A stretch of 33,083 nt of DNA from Vitrella brassicaformis (GCA_001179505.1 CDMY01000255.1:148471-181553); one strand, 5' to 3'; counted from the stretch's first letter, positions 1-9,871 are shown. The notes: a model not told the origin generated them from the sequence alone. Translations and numbers: made by a program.

Positions 1-41
1 CGTCGGTGTCACCAGCACCGTCGTGTGTGGTGTGTGCGTAC

Positions 42-810
42 TTCGCGAGCTGGTCGCTTGATGGCCGTCCTGGGAGTGCGCGAGAGTCGGGCGCTGGCTG
101 GCGGGGGGGATGGCAGCTTGAGCAGCCGGATGAAGCCCGCAGTGGGCACGTCACGCCTGCACACACACAACAAGGAACCAGACAACCGATAAGCACTTAT
201 CCCCTCTCCCCTTATGTGTCTCCATCCTTACCAGGCAGATTCGAACGCTTTCATTAGGTTAGTCGTCATGATAAGGAGCCGTGAGGCCGAGTGGAGCACC
301 TGCAGGTTCTCCTTGGTGATCTTAGTCTCCTTCTTGTCGTCTCTCGCGCCGCCGCCCGTCGTCTCGGGGCCGCCGTTGCCGCCCTCGGTGGGTGCAGTGG
401 CTTTGGGAGGCGGTCGGGGGAGGGCGATGTCGGAGGGCTCCTCCTCAGCGCACCACTCTAGGGCGCGGGCAGGCCCCGACCACGCCGCCATACTCAACGT
501 CATCTCACTGAGCTGGCCAGAAGCTGAAGGTGGTGCGTGTGCGGGGCGAGAGGGGCGACACAAAGGGGAACCACTCAGACAACACTGAAGCAGACGACGG
601 AAGGTTTAGCAATGTCAGGTGTTGTCGAGAGTGTGGGGGTGTCCAGGTGACGTACCTTCTTGTGAGAGTTGGCTTTGGTGCTCGCCTCCTCCTGCTGCTG
701 CTCCTCCTCCTGCTTGGTCTCCTTTGCTCACCCCTCGTCCTTATCAGATTGCCCCTGCCCCTCCGGCCGCTCCTTGTCGCCACTGCCGTCCGCCGTGTGG
801 TCAGCGGCCC
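42..810 (-). CDS. 3' part of a multi-exon gene, unknown function (partial at the left edge)
   Basis: At least two firm minus-strand exons are visible. Exon 512-232 starts after a good acceptor (TGGCCAG) with LSEMTLSMAAW and ends in phase 2 at GTAAGG. Exon 156-42 follows acceptor TGTGTGCAG, continues in phase (W-RDVPTAGFIRLLKLP) and ends at donor GTACGC, so the gene continues off the window. Upstream, 680-656 (TKANSHKK, donor GTACGT) and a polar acidic exon ending at 732 (GQSDKDEG, donor GTGAGC) fit if a 51-nt intron 681-731 is removed; without that, a TGA interrupts the frame. The 5' limit near 810 is not resolved. The protein is rich in Pro, Glu and Lys, with one more hydrophobic stretch around NLQVLHSASRLLIMTTNLM. 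I do not recognise the family. The exons at 512-232 and 156-42 are fairly sure; the rest is tentative. Confidence 0.5.
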
Positions 811-836
811 CTCAACCATCCGCCACAGACACCCTC

Positions 837-857
837 CCTCTCTCTCTCTCTCTCTCT
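837..857. repeat. (TC)n microsatellite
   Basis: This is an uninterrupted CT/TC dinucleotide run of about 20 bases. It lies upstream of the tentative 5' exon of the left-edge gene, where it could act as the pyrimidine tract of an intron or UTR. Confidence 0.9.
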
Positions 858-1256
858 TTGGATGGCCATAGACAAAACACCACAGCAGCACAACAGCACA
901 GCGCTCCCAAGCCCGACTCGATCAACTTCCCTCCCTCCATCGTATGCAGAGTGAAAATCCACCAAGCCCCCCAGCAAGAACATCCATCCGTCAGTACACG
1001 TAGCAAAAGGCAGGGAAAGAGAGAGCCAGGAGGGCCGCTGGCATAACGGAAAGACAGACAGCCGAGGGGAGGGGAGGGGAGGTCAGAAAGCATAGTGGCT
1101 GTGGGCGAGGGACACCACGAAAGAAAAGAAATGAAGGAACAAAAGAAAAAAAGTCGCTTTGTCGGGCTGTCTGGATCTCTCTACGAAAAACACAAGAGGA
1201 CGAAAAAGAAAACAAATGTCGGCCGCCAAAACAAAACACAACAAACACGGGCGACC
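858..1256. other. Intergenic, no gene seen
   Basis: No reading frame with convincing splice sites was found. The right half (about 1119-1240) is purine- and A-rich (AAAGAAAAGAAATG, AAAGAAAAAAAG). It corresponds to the region just beyond the stop codon of the first tandem gene, so it probably contains that gene's 3' UTR and polyadenylation region on the minus strand. Confidence 0.5.
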
Positions 1257-1281
1257 GACGCACAACAGAAAAAAAAGTCAG

Positions 1282-2038
1282 TCAGTGGGAGCGCTCGGGA
1301 GCGCCCCACCAGATCGAATAAACCCCCCACACCATTCTCATCCACCAGTCCTGCCGCGCCGACCTCACCCACCAGGTGTTGCCCTCCCCGCGCTCCCACA
1401 GCATGACGCCGTTGACGTCGTCCTCGTACCAGCCCTCCTCCGCCTCCCCCTCCACTCCAGCGAGGCCGGTCAACTCGACCTGGGTGGCCATGAACGGCTG
1501 GAACTGGAGCTTCGGGGGGGCGGGAGGGGAGGGGGGCAGGTAGTAGTGGTGCTGTGGGTGGGGGAGGGGCGGGGCGCAGGTGGTGGGCGGGTTGGTCGGG
1601 GCCTGATCGAGCTCCTCGTCCGACCAGTTCTCCGCCACCTGTTCAGCACACAGCACAGCACAGCCCAGAGATGAGTGTCGGCGTATGTGTCTGAGGTGCG
1701 TGATGAGTGTGTTTCATGGCGTTGCGCGTGCGTCGCAGACTCACATCAAACATGTGGCGGAGCGCGTGAAGGAGCTGATCCTGGTCCTGGGCATCGTGCC
1801 ATCTATGGAACTCCTGCAGAAAAGCACACAGAAGCCATCGGAAACACTCCTGGGTCCATTGGCTCCAGGTTTGCTGATGCAAGCGTCGAAGGCGTGAGCT
1901 GCCTTGCATTGGCATGGCCGCACTCCCCGCCCTTTCACTCACCTCGGGGTGGTGGTCCCACAGCGCAGCGACCTTGTCGCACCACTCCAACACGTTATCC
2001 CTACTCAAGTTGGGGAACTCTGGGGGGGCGGCAGGCAT
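1282..2038 (-). CDS. Tandem family copy 1: tryptophan-rich C-terminal protein, unknown function
   Basis: Three exons: 2038-1943 (32 codons), 1813-1745 (23 codons) and 1638-1282 (118 codons plus TGA), all phase 0, giving 173 aa. Donors are GTGAGT; acceptors are TTTCTGCAG and GCTGAACAG. The N-terminus (MPAAPPEFPNLSRDN) leads into WDHHPE, then an EFHRW segment, a Pro/His/Tyr linker (HPQHHYYLPPSPPAPP) and a C-terminal block with many Trp: GWYEDDVNGVMLWERGEG, then WWVRSARQDWWMRMVWGVY. The start chosen is the first ATG matching copy 2; upstream in-frame codons are not conserved. No signal peptide or membrane span is evident. The family is not recognised. Intron positions and phases match copies 2 and 3 and the dispersed paralogue, which supports a real gene. 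Confidence 0.72.
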
Positions 2039-2081
2039 CTTCTTCACAGCGGCGGCGCCTTCTCCTTCCTGAAAGGCTCTC

Positions 2082-2099
2082 TGCGAGCTTGAGCTCGCA
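2082..2099. promoter_or_regulatory. GCGAGCT palindrome upstream of tandem copy 1
   Basis: TGCGAGCT-TG-AGCTCGCA has 8-base arms and a 2-base spacer, and is followed on the plus strand by ATTTTCC. It lies 44-61 bp upstream of the start codon of copy 1. The same element recurs upstream of copies 2 and 3 and of the kinase-like gene. It may be a core promoter, a transcription start element or a factor-binding site; the role is inferred from position only. Confidence 0.55.
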
Positions 2100-2690
2100 A
2101 TTTTCCTAGCCGCCGGAAGCTTCCTCCAGGCTGGGCGCCTGTCCATCATTTCGACCTTATCGGTTTGGTTTGGGCCGACTGTGCGCAGGAGTTGTGCATT
2201 GCAGAGCCATTGCGTTGAAGCTATCGTGTATACAGGCTCTGCGCGTCGCACCACTGCACCGCCAGCCATCCATCAGATCAGTCAGTTCCCTCCCTCCCCT
2301 ATGCACAACTGCAGCACACATGAAGAACACTCACACAGTCAACCCATTCTTCTCCCACACACACGTCTACTCGCGGCCTGCCTGACCTGTCAGCCGCCCG
2401 CACACCTAACTGAAAACTGGCGGAGGGCGGCCTCTCTGACATCCGCACAGGCAGACACAACGAACCTCACAAAAAGCCAGCCAGGCGGGAAAGAGCCTCC
2501 CTCCCCAGCCACACACACACACACATGCGGCCCCCTCAATGCATGAGTCAGACAGAAAGGCGGGCAGGCACGGACGGGCCAGGGATTCGTTGCAAACATT
2601 CATTCCGACATACCTACCTTGCGACACGTCGACAAACACAACACGACGAAAAAGAAAGGATATCGGCCACCACAACAAAACACCACAAAC
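2100..2690. other. Conserved upstream block of copy 1 and 3' flank of copy 2
   Basis: No open gene is seen. The left part (about 2155-2410) matches 3685-3930 and 5190-5475 closely, and is the promoter-side flank of each tandem gene. It is followed by an AC-rich microsatellite (CACACACACACACATG) and, to the right, an A-rich segment that is the 3' flank of copy 2. Confidence 0.6.
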
Positions 2691-2725
2691 AGGGACGACC
2701 GACGCACAACAGAAAAAAAAGTCAG

Positions 2726-3562
2726 TCAGTGGGAGCGCTCGGGAGCGCCCCACCAGATCGAATAAACCCCCCACACCATTCTCATCCACCAGTCCTGCCG
2801 CGCCGACCTCACCCACCAGGTGTTGCCCTCCCCGCGCTCCCACAGCATGACGCCGTTGACGTCGTCCTCGTACCAGCCCTCCTCCGCCTCCCCCTCCACT
2901 CCAGCGAGGCCGGTCAACTCGACCTGGGTGGCCATGAACGGCTGGAACTGGAGCTTCGGGGGGGCGGGAGGGGAGGGGGGCAGGTAGTAGTGGTGCTGTG
3001 GGTGGGGGAGTGGCGGGGCGTAGGTGGTGGGCGGGTTGGCTGCGCGGGCGGCCACTGGCGGCTCCTGGGCCTGGGCCGCGGTGGTGGTGGTGGCCTCGTT
3101 GGTGGCGGGTGCGGCCTCGTTGGCCTCTCGGGCCTTCTGCTCGTCCAGCAGGTCCGCCAGCTGGCCAATACACACAGCACAGCACAGAGATGAGACCGAC
3201 ATGCGTGTTTGTGCAGACGACGTTGCTGTATGGTGGTAGGTGGATGAGCACGTGTGTGTCGCAGACTCACCGCCCACATGCGCGAACATGCCTCAATGAA
3301 CTCGCCCACGCGGTGTGGCCAGTGGGACTCCCTCCATCTCTCAAACTCCTGCAGAAACACACAGAAGGCCACACTCGGGTCAAGCTCCATTGGTGCGCCG
3401 ATACAAGCGTGCATGGGGTGAACTGCTCTGCATTGGCATGTCTGTGCTCCCTGCCTTTTCACTCACCTCCGGGTGGTCCATCTGCAGCCGGCCGTACTTC
3501 AAGGACCACTCATAAGGGTCATCTCTAGCCAGGTTGGGGTAGGCGGACGCGGGGACGGGCAT
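2726..3562 (-). CDS. Tandem family copy 2: tryptophan-rich C-terminal protein, unknown function
   Basis: Three phase-0 exons: 3562-3467 (32 codons), 3348-3271 (26 codons) and 3160-2726 (144 codons plus TGA), giving 202 aa. The N-terminus is MPVPASAYPNLARDDPYEW. Exon 2 (EFERWRESHWPHRVGEF) is three codons longer than in copies 1 and 3. The last exon carries an extra Ala/Thr/Glu-rich stretch (LADLLDEQKAREANEAAPAT) before the Pro/Tyr linker and Trp-rich block. From about codon 40 of that exon to past the stop, the DNA matches copy 1 base for base, although exons 1-2 differ markedly. This is the best-preserved member of the array. Function is unknown. The acidic and basic residues around the Trp cluster suggest a folded interaction domain, but this is only inference. 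Confidence 0.74.
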
Positions 3563-3624
3563 TCTCTCAGCTCCTCTCTCGACTTGAAACAGCACACGGG
3601 GGCTCCTCTGCTTTCTCTCCCAAA

Positions 3625-3648
3625 GCGAGCTTGAGGGCTCAAGCTCGC
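3625..3648. promoter_or_regulatory. GCGAGCT palindrome upstream of tandem copy 2
   Basis: GCGAGCTTGAG-GG-CTCAAGCTCGC has perfect 11-base arms and a 2-base spacer, and is followed on the plus strand by AATTTTTC. It sits 63-86 bp upstream of the copy 2 start codon. It is the longest-armed version of the element in the window. Confidence 0.6.
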
Positions 3649-3649
3649 A

Positions 3650-4225
3650 ATTTTTCTGGCCGCCGAAGCTGCCCGTCATTTCGGGCCCGTCCGTTTGGTT
3701 TGGGCTGACTGTGCGCAGGAGTTGTGCATTGCAGAGCCATTGCGTTGAAGCTGTCTGCAGACTCTGCGCGTCGCACCGCTGCACCGCCAGCCATCCAGCC
3801 ATCCAGCCAGCAGATCAGGCAGTTCCCTCCCTCCCCTATGCACAACAGCAGCACACATGAAGAACACTCACACAGTCAACCCATTCTTCTCCCCCACACA
3901 CGTCTACTCCCGGCCTGCCTGACCCGTCAGCCGCAGGGCGTAGGTCTGCCTGTGACATCCACACAGGCAGACACAACGAACCTCACAAAAAGCCAGCCAG
4001 GCGGAAAGAACCTCCCTCCCCAGCCACACACACACACACACATGCTGACCCCTCGATGAATGAGTCAGACAGACAGGCAGGCACCCGGACGGGCCAGGGA
4101 TTCGTTGCAAACAGAGGGCCGGATGCACTCATTCCGACATACCTACCTTGCGGCACGTCGACAAACACAACACGACGAAAAAGAAAGGATGTCGGCCACC
4201 ACAACAAAACACTACAGGGACGACC
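3650..4225. other. Conserved upstream block of copy 2 and 3' flank of copy 3
   Basis: This has the same organisation as 2100-2690. The stretch from TTTGGTTTGGGCTGACTGTG near 3693 to about 3930 repeats the block upstream of copy 1 with few changes. An AC microsatellite lies near 4026-4042. The A-rich segment around 4165-4240 is the 3' flank of copy 3. No gene is seen. Confidence 0.6.
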
Positions 4226-4249
4226 GACGCACAACAAAGAAAAAGTCAG

Positions 4250-5047
4250 TCAGTGGGAGCGCTCGGGGGCGCCCCACCAGATGGAATAAACCCCCCACAC
4301 CATCCTCATCCACCAGTTTTGCCGCGCCGACCTCACCCACCAGGTGTTGCCCTCCCCGCGCTCCCACAGCATCATGCCGTTGACGTCGTCCTCGTACCAC
4401 CCCTCCTCCGCCTCCCCCTCCACTCCAGCGAGGCCGGTCAACTCGACCTGGGTGGCCATGAACGGCTGGAACTGGAGCTTCGGGGGGGCGGGAGGGAAGG
4501 GGCGCGTGTAGTGGTAGTAGTGGTGCTGTGAGGCGGGTAGGGTGGGGGAGTAGGTGATGGGTGGGTTGGCCGGAACTGGCGGGGCCTGGCCGGTGGTGCT
4601 GGCGGCCTCGTTGGCCTCTCGGGCTTCGAGCTGCTCCATCATCTGCCCAGCACACAGCACAGCACAGAGATGAGACCCACATGTGTGTTTGTGCAGACGG
4701 AGCTGTATGGTGGTGGGTGGACGAGAAAGGGTGTGTCGCAGACTCACCGCCCACATGCCCCGCGCCGCCGTTTCCAACTCGTCCATGGACAGGCCATCCC
4801 TCCACCTCTCGAACTCCTGCACAGAAACACACACACAGAAAGCCACCGGTCCGGAACACACGCACCAAGCTCCATTGGTGTGGCGGTGCAAGTGTGCATG
4901 GCGTGAGCTGCCTTGCATTGGCATGTCTGCCCTCCCCGCCCTTTCACTCACCGCAGGGTGGTCCATCTCCAGCCGGCGGTACTTCACAGACCACTAGTGC
5001 GGGTCGTCCCTACTCAGGTCGGGAAAACCCTCCGCGGCAATGGCCAT
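4250..5047 (-). pseudogene. Tandem family copy 3 with a premature TAG in exon 1
   Basis: Exon positions match its neighbours: 5047-4952, 4816-4748 and 4642-4250, phase 0. Exon 1 begins MAIAAEGFPDLSRDDPH, and codon 18 (4996-4994) is TAG where copy 2 has GAG (Glu); translation after it (WSVKYRRLEMDHPA) again matches the family. No short intron restores the frame here. Exons 2 and 3 are intact (EFERWRDGLSMDELETAARG, then the Pro/Tyr linker and the Trp-rich block ending APERSH before TGA), and all splice sites are good. So either this is a recent pseudogene, or it is expressed from a later start: the last exon opens with ATG ATG and would give a 130-aa C-terminal protein. Readthrough is a further possibility. 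Confidence 0.65.
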
Positions 5048-5115
5048 CTTCTAAACGACAGCAGCGACGTGATTCTCCGCACAGACACACAGCACCGCCG
5101 TGCCGCTTTCTTCTG

Positions 5116-5136
5116 TTGCGAGCTTGGAGCTCGCAA
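5116..5136. promoter_or_regulatory. GCGAGCT palindrome upstream of tandem copy 3
   Basis: The arms TTGCGAGCT and AGCTCGCAA are perfect 9-base reverse complements around a TGG spacer, followed on the plus strand by TTTTCTCC. The element is 69-89 bp upstream of the copy 3 start. It remains intact although the coding sequence carries a nonsense codon. Confidence 0.6.
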
Positions 5137-5508
5137 TTTTCTCCTGGCCAAGGCCTCAGGCTCTCATTCTCGCGGGGTGATGGTTCTATTGGCTTGGTTT
5201 GGGCTGAGTGTAAGCAGAAGTTTTGCATTGCAGAGCCACTGCAGCGGTGCGCCATTCTCTGCAGACTCTGCGCACCGTTGTACAGCACTGCCAGTCTGCA
5301 GCATCCATCAGATCTGTCAGTTCCCTCCCTCCCCTATGCACACCGACACGCACTCAGACACTCAGACACTCAGACTGTCAGCCCGTTGGTGTCCTTCCGC
5401 TACCTCCCTCCCCACACACACGTCTACTCCCGGCCCGGCCCGCTGCCTGACCTGTCAGCCGCCCGCACACCTGAATGCAATATGTAGTGTACACCCCTGC
5501 CTGTCTGT
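5137..5508. other. Upstream block of copy 3, abutting the end of the kinase-like gene
   Basis: This repeats the flank seen upstream of copies 1 and 2 (TGCATTGCAGAGCCACTGC, CCTCCCCTATGCACAC, CACACACGTCTACTCCCGG), with an added CAGACACTCAGACACT run near 5355-5378. It ends about 30 bp before the stop codon of the next minus-strand gene, so that gene's 3' UTR and this promoter region must overlap or be very close. No separate gene is seen. Confidence 0.55.
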
Positions 5509-8500
5509 CTATCGGCCTGTTCCTCTCCCGTGCGGCTGCGGTGGCCCTGGTGGGGCCCCTCCGGGCCGCTGGGGATGCAGCGGGGGTCTGTAGGCAACGC
5601 CAGCCGGAGGAAATGGGAGCATGGGGGGTGGCGGGGGATGATGTGACGGCGATGGTCCGGATGGAGGTGCAGGCGGCCGGGAAGGGGGCGGATAGTGCAC
5701 GTGTGGAGCCGCAGCGCCGCCAGGGTTGAGTGGAGGGGGGCCGCCATAGAGTGATGAGGGGCGGTGGGACGCCATCATGGCGGCAGGAGGGCCGGGGGGA
5801 TGGACCATCGGCAGCATCGACGTGGCAGGGCTGGCGAAGGGGGGCGCCGCAGCAGAGATGACAGACGAGGAGGCGACCTGACAACAAAAACACACAGAGA
5901 TCATCACGCCTTAGTCGTGTGGATGTCTTTTTCTCGGCTGTGCCCACCGCAGGAGCACTTGGCCTGGCTGTGCCGTCGAGCGCTGACCGGGGAACCGCCG
6001 CTGCAGCAGCAGAACCACCAGCGACCTGACCGCCATACATACAGAGAACCGGCCCGTCTTTGATGCTTGCTAGCACTGAACACATGTAGACATCAATACC
6101 TGCTGTGGATTTTGAGGAAGGTCCTTCTGCGCCATCCACGCCATCAAATCCTTCGTCATCGCCCTCAGATACCCGCTCGCCCCCAGCTGTCCCTGCGTCT
6201 CACCAGGGGTCGCTGTCAGACGCAGCTGCCCCCCCGACCTCTCGGGACCTCTCTGAGTCCACCATTCCCCTCATCATCCCGCTGCCGAGGGCTGGGTGGC
6301 CTCGCACTGAAGCAGCAGCTGCCGCTGGCTCGCCAAATGAGGCGAGAGGGGCTTCGTGGGCCGGGAGGAGGTGCATGGGATGGGCATTCGACGGGAGGGG
6401 CGACGACCGATTGCCCACGGCAGCCGATGGCGCCAATGGGGGTGCCATCTCGGAGAGTGTCGCGTCAATGGGCGACATGATGGGGGCTGTAGGAAAACCC
6501 TCCACTGCCTGCATATCGACAGACGGACATACAAACAGATGTGCGTGTGGATCGTCGGCTGTCTATTGCCCCGTGTCTCTGATGTGTATGCTGTGTACCT
6601 GCTGCCCGTCGGCAGACAATGATGCACCGTCGGCTACGGGTGCTCCTGGAAACGCGAACAGCTGCATTTGAGCATCACACACATGCAAGGGAGGCGACCG
6701 CATTGGTCCGAGCATTGTTGTTCTTTCGTTCGGTCTTTTGGTATGTACCGGGGCCGCTTGAGCACACGGCGGTGCAGCAACGTCGCCATCATCAGCACCA
6801 ACACCAAAGCCGGAAGGCCCCCACTCCACCCTATACATGTTGCCCGCCAGCCAGTGCTGGTCGCCAACACCAACACCACCACTGAGCTGCCCCGCCCCCA
6901 CAGCCGCTGATGCCTCGCTGGCGGCGTCCAGGCGATGGCTCGGGAAGGCCCATGGCGAGGCCACCTGCGTGTGGAAAGGGCAGATAGATGTGTGTGTGTC
7001 AAGTCCCCTCTCCTTTGTCTGTCTCTGGGAATGTCCACCTGCTGCTGGTCAGCCTCTGCCGCACCGTTGGTGATGGGAAACGGAAAGGGCATCTGCATGA
7101 CCAACATAGCGGGAAGTGCCACATGTCTCCTGCCATGTGTGTGTTGCAGGTTTGTCTGCAAGGTACCGGGGGCATGTGCGCGTGTGAGGGCACGGCCTCG
7201 TCAACTGCTGGCGGAGCGAAGACCGAGTCACCCGACCAACCACCACCACTAGAAGCATGAGCAGCGGCGGGTGCAGAGGGGTCGAGCAAGGCAGACGGCG
7301 ACACAGACGGCTCGGTGGGCGGCTGTGGTGGCGAGGCACTGGCGGGGGGACGAGTCGACAGAGCTGAAGGAGCAGCCTGCAGGCATACCCAAGCGACAGC
7401 GGGGCACATACACGGAGACGAGTGCACATACAGACGGATTGTCGGCCGCCCATGGCCCCCTGCCTCTTGTGTGGTGTGCATCTTTGTACGTGCCTGCTGT
7501 TGTCCATCCTCGTGTGTGGCTCCTGACGGAGTTGCCGACCGGTCGGCTGCAGCCAGTGTGGAAGTGTCAGCCACCTGCATGTGAGACCATCAACAGCATA
7601 CGAGCAAAACGCACAAATGAGCAACCGTTCCCCATCCATGAGCATCGACAATGAGTACCTGAGGCACTGGTCCGCTGGGTGGCGCGGCCCCGTGAGCGCC
7701 AGCAACACCACGCCCAGCAGCGACACCGTCACGCACCTCTCCCGCCGCATCTTCGACTTCCTCACTGGCGACAGGTGGGTGGCTAGGGGGCTGGTGTAGT
7801 GGGGGAGGGGGGGGGCCACGACTACTCGACGACGGGGAAGCAGCCTGCATGCAAACATGGCAAACAAATACCAACCAACACATGTGTGTGTATCCCCGTG
7901 TGTCCCGTTGTCCTTCCCTCCTCCTTGGCCCGACCTCATCAGCGGTCAACTGCTCGATCTGAGACAAGATGGCCTTTGCAGCGTCTGAGGGCTCCCACTT
8001 CTGACCGTGGACTGCCCAGCACTCGAGAGTCGCCCACCAGCTTCAGTCCCAGATCCAGCCCCTCAATCAGCTCGTCGAGGGACCCCCGATCGAGTGGCGA
8101 CCAGGCGAGGCCCTTGCGGCACAGCCTGGCCAACAGCAGCGCCACTGGCTTGACCCACTCCAGCCCATCCACTCCCTCACACTCACGCAGGTCGTTGAAG
8201 CTCTCGCTGCCCGGCTTCTCGCGCGGGAACCCCCTCTCGTCAAAGATCTCCTTGAGGGTCTGATCCCACTGCAGCAGCTTCATCTTGGCCTCTCGCAGCT
8301 CCCTCTGCTCACGGTCCTCCGGGCTCTCGTTCTGAGGTGTCTTCTTGTCGAAGGTCCAGCGGGCCAGAGAGTTGCCGAGCATCTGCTCCCGGATGGACAC
8401 CGAGCAGTGGAACCTGCCCACCCAGCCGGCATCCACGAACATGCCGCTCCTGTCATCTGGGACCAGCCCCAGGCCGTTCCAACGGTCGATGTTGGTCTTG

Positions 8501-9615
8501 AGCAGCTCACGGATCTTCGTGTGGTCCTCACGGATCTTCGTCTGGTCGTCCTCCCTGCCCCCCAGCATCTCCTCCATATCCCCCTCTTTCACCGCATGCT
8601 GGACATAGAAGACGCTCTCCTCGGGCGACTCTTCCAGGGGCTTGCCGGCGACGCTCTGGTCTGCTGCCGCTCGGTCTGCGGCGGTGAAGCTCACGAAGAC
8701 CGCGTTGCGGCCCGAGAGGAAGCTGGAACGGTCGAAGGCCCTCTCGCGTGTCTCCAGAACGTCTGCCATATCGACAAACTTGGGCACGCGGAGGGGGGCG
8801 TCTTGGCCACGCGGTGAAGTGCAGCCGTGTATTGCTTCCTCAAGGCTCCTGTGGTGGAAGAACGTGTCGGCCGCTGCGTGGTCGCACAGCAGCAGCTGAT
8901 ACGTCCGCTGGGCCTCTCGATACCCCACGGCGGTGAGCTTCGCGCTCCCCAGAATTTGCCGCAGGTCTGTCAAGATATCATGGCGAATGATTTGGGGTGG
9001 GCCTTGCTTCTTGGTGTTGGGGGTGGGGGTGGGGTTGGTCAGCAGGCGGCACTTCTCGACTATCTTGGGGAAGCTGTACTTCTTATGGTGCCCCTTGACG
9101 GCCATGTACGCCCCTCGACCAGTATCTGAAGGCCGGCCGACAACACACACGATACACGAATCAGCAGGTGCATGCCGTCATGCCTCTCTCCCTCTCTCCT
9201 CTCCCCCTTTCTCCCCCTTGCTCCCTCACTCACCAAGCAGCTCCATCACAACAACATCGACATGCTCGTCTTTCTTGCCCTCCTCCACCAGCCGCCCTCG
9301 TATTGGCTCATCGTAGACGAGCTCGACGAAGGGAAAGAAGCGAGGCCGTCCACCGTCCTTGAGGATGTTACGTGCGTGTTTCAGCATCCTCGCTTCTCTG
9401 ACGGCTTTGGGATTGACGGCCTCGTTTTGTCCAGAGGGGAATAACTTGAAGGCAGCACTGGGGTAATCGTAGCCTGCCGATCCCCTCCACACCTTGGCTG
9501 AGGCTCCCGCACCGCCTGGCAGCTCTGTCAGGTGGTAGATGCGGTTGTCCACATTCAGCTTGGCCGTCCGCAGAGGAGGCCCTGCCGATGTCGGCTGTGT
9601 GTGCGATGCCATCAT
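5509..9615 (-). CDS. Kinase-like head fused to a proline/alanine-rich tail (13 exons)
   Basis: Exons: 9615-9234, 9125-8038, 8000-7935, 7844-7659, 7574-7494, 7376-7167, 7092-7039, 6964-6749, 6661-6599, 6508-6239, 6186-6100, 6025-5948 and 5877-5509. They sum to 1050 codons in frame (1049 aa, stop TAG). Residues 25-127 resemble a protein-kinase N-lobe: glycine-rich ELPGGAGASAKVWRG, AAFKLF with a Lys near 57, a helix with Glu near 74 (REARML), and hinge-like VVVMELL. Residues 128-490 are less clear. MFVDAGWVGRF near 359 could be a changed DFG segment, but no HRD loop is seen, so a pseudokinase is likelier than an active kinase. The tail (about 512 onward) is Pro/Ala/Ser-rich, exons all phase 0. 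Introns 8001-8037 (37 nt) and 6187-6238 (52 nt) are very short, and one donor at 7493 is GC. A split into two genes at 7939 (TGA if the 37-nt intron is retained) is the alternative. Confidence 0.62.
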
Positions 9616-9842
9616 CACGACCCGCCTCTCGCCGCTTCTTGCTTAGCGACCATCTCGGGTGGCATCTCCTGCACACACACAGCGCAGCAATGCTGTAGAT
9701 GCCTCCTCCCAGCGGTGCTTCGTGTGCTTTCTGACCTATCGAATGGATGGCCGACGTGACAAACCAGACAAAGCAACCCATTCACGTCTTCCTTCACTTT
9801 CTGCGAGCCCTATGCTACACTCTTTTCCCTATTCAGCCCGTT

Positions 9843-9871
9843 TTGCAAGCTTAGACGTGCTGAGCTCGCAA
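9843..9871. promoter_or_regulatory. GCGAGCT-type palindrome upstream of the kinase-like gene
   Basis: TTGCAAGCT and AGCTCGCAA form 9-base arms with one mismatch around an 11-base spacer. The element lies 228-256 bp upstream of the start codon at 9615, which is farther than in the tandem genes, so a 5' UTR intron may intervene (an acceptor TGTGTGTGCAG occurs near 9671). The gene is unrelated in sequence to the tandem family, which suggests a general promoter motif. Confidence 0.45.

Larger units (their letters stand above)
1190..5480. repeat. Three tandem repeat units, about 1.45-1.5 kb each, one gene per unit
   Basis: The units run roughly 1190-2660, 2660-4190 and 4190-5480. Each contains, left to right, an A-rich 3' flank, the last exon of a minus-strand gene, two introns, two 5' exons, a GCGAGCT palindrome, and a conserved upstream block beginning near TGTGCATTGCAGAGCCA (about 2196, 3726 and 5223) and running through CCTCCCCTATGCACA and CACACACGTCTACTC. 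Similarity is uneven. The last exons are almost identical, while the 5' exons and introns have clearly diverged. Boundaries are approximate because the flanks fade into microsatellites. Confidence 0.85.

Noticed and set aside
1159-1674. Plus-strand frames opposite the tandem genes (Pro/His/Leu- and Gly/Val-rich)
   Set aside because: They are antisense shadows of the conserved last exon; the minus-strand frame has matching introns, starts and stops in all copies.
7939-9150. Ending the kinase-like gene at the TGA at 7939
   Set aside because: This is possible, but the other frame (KWEPSDAAKAILSQIEQL) after a 37-nt GT-AG intron is more protein-like and leads in phase 0 straight into the tail exons; kept only as an alternative.
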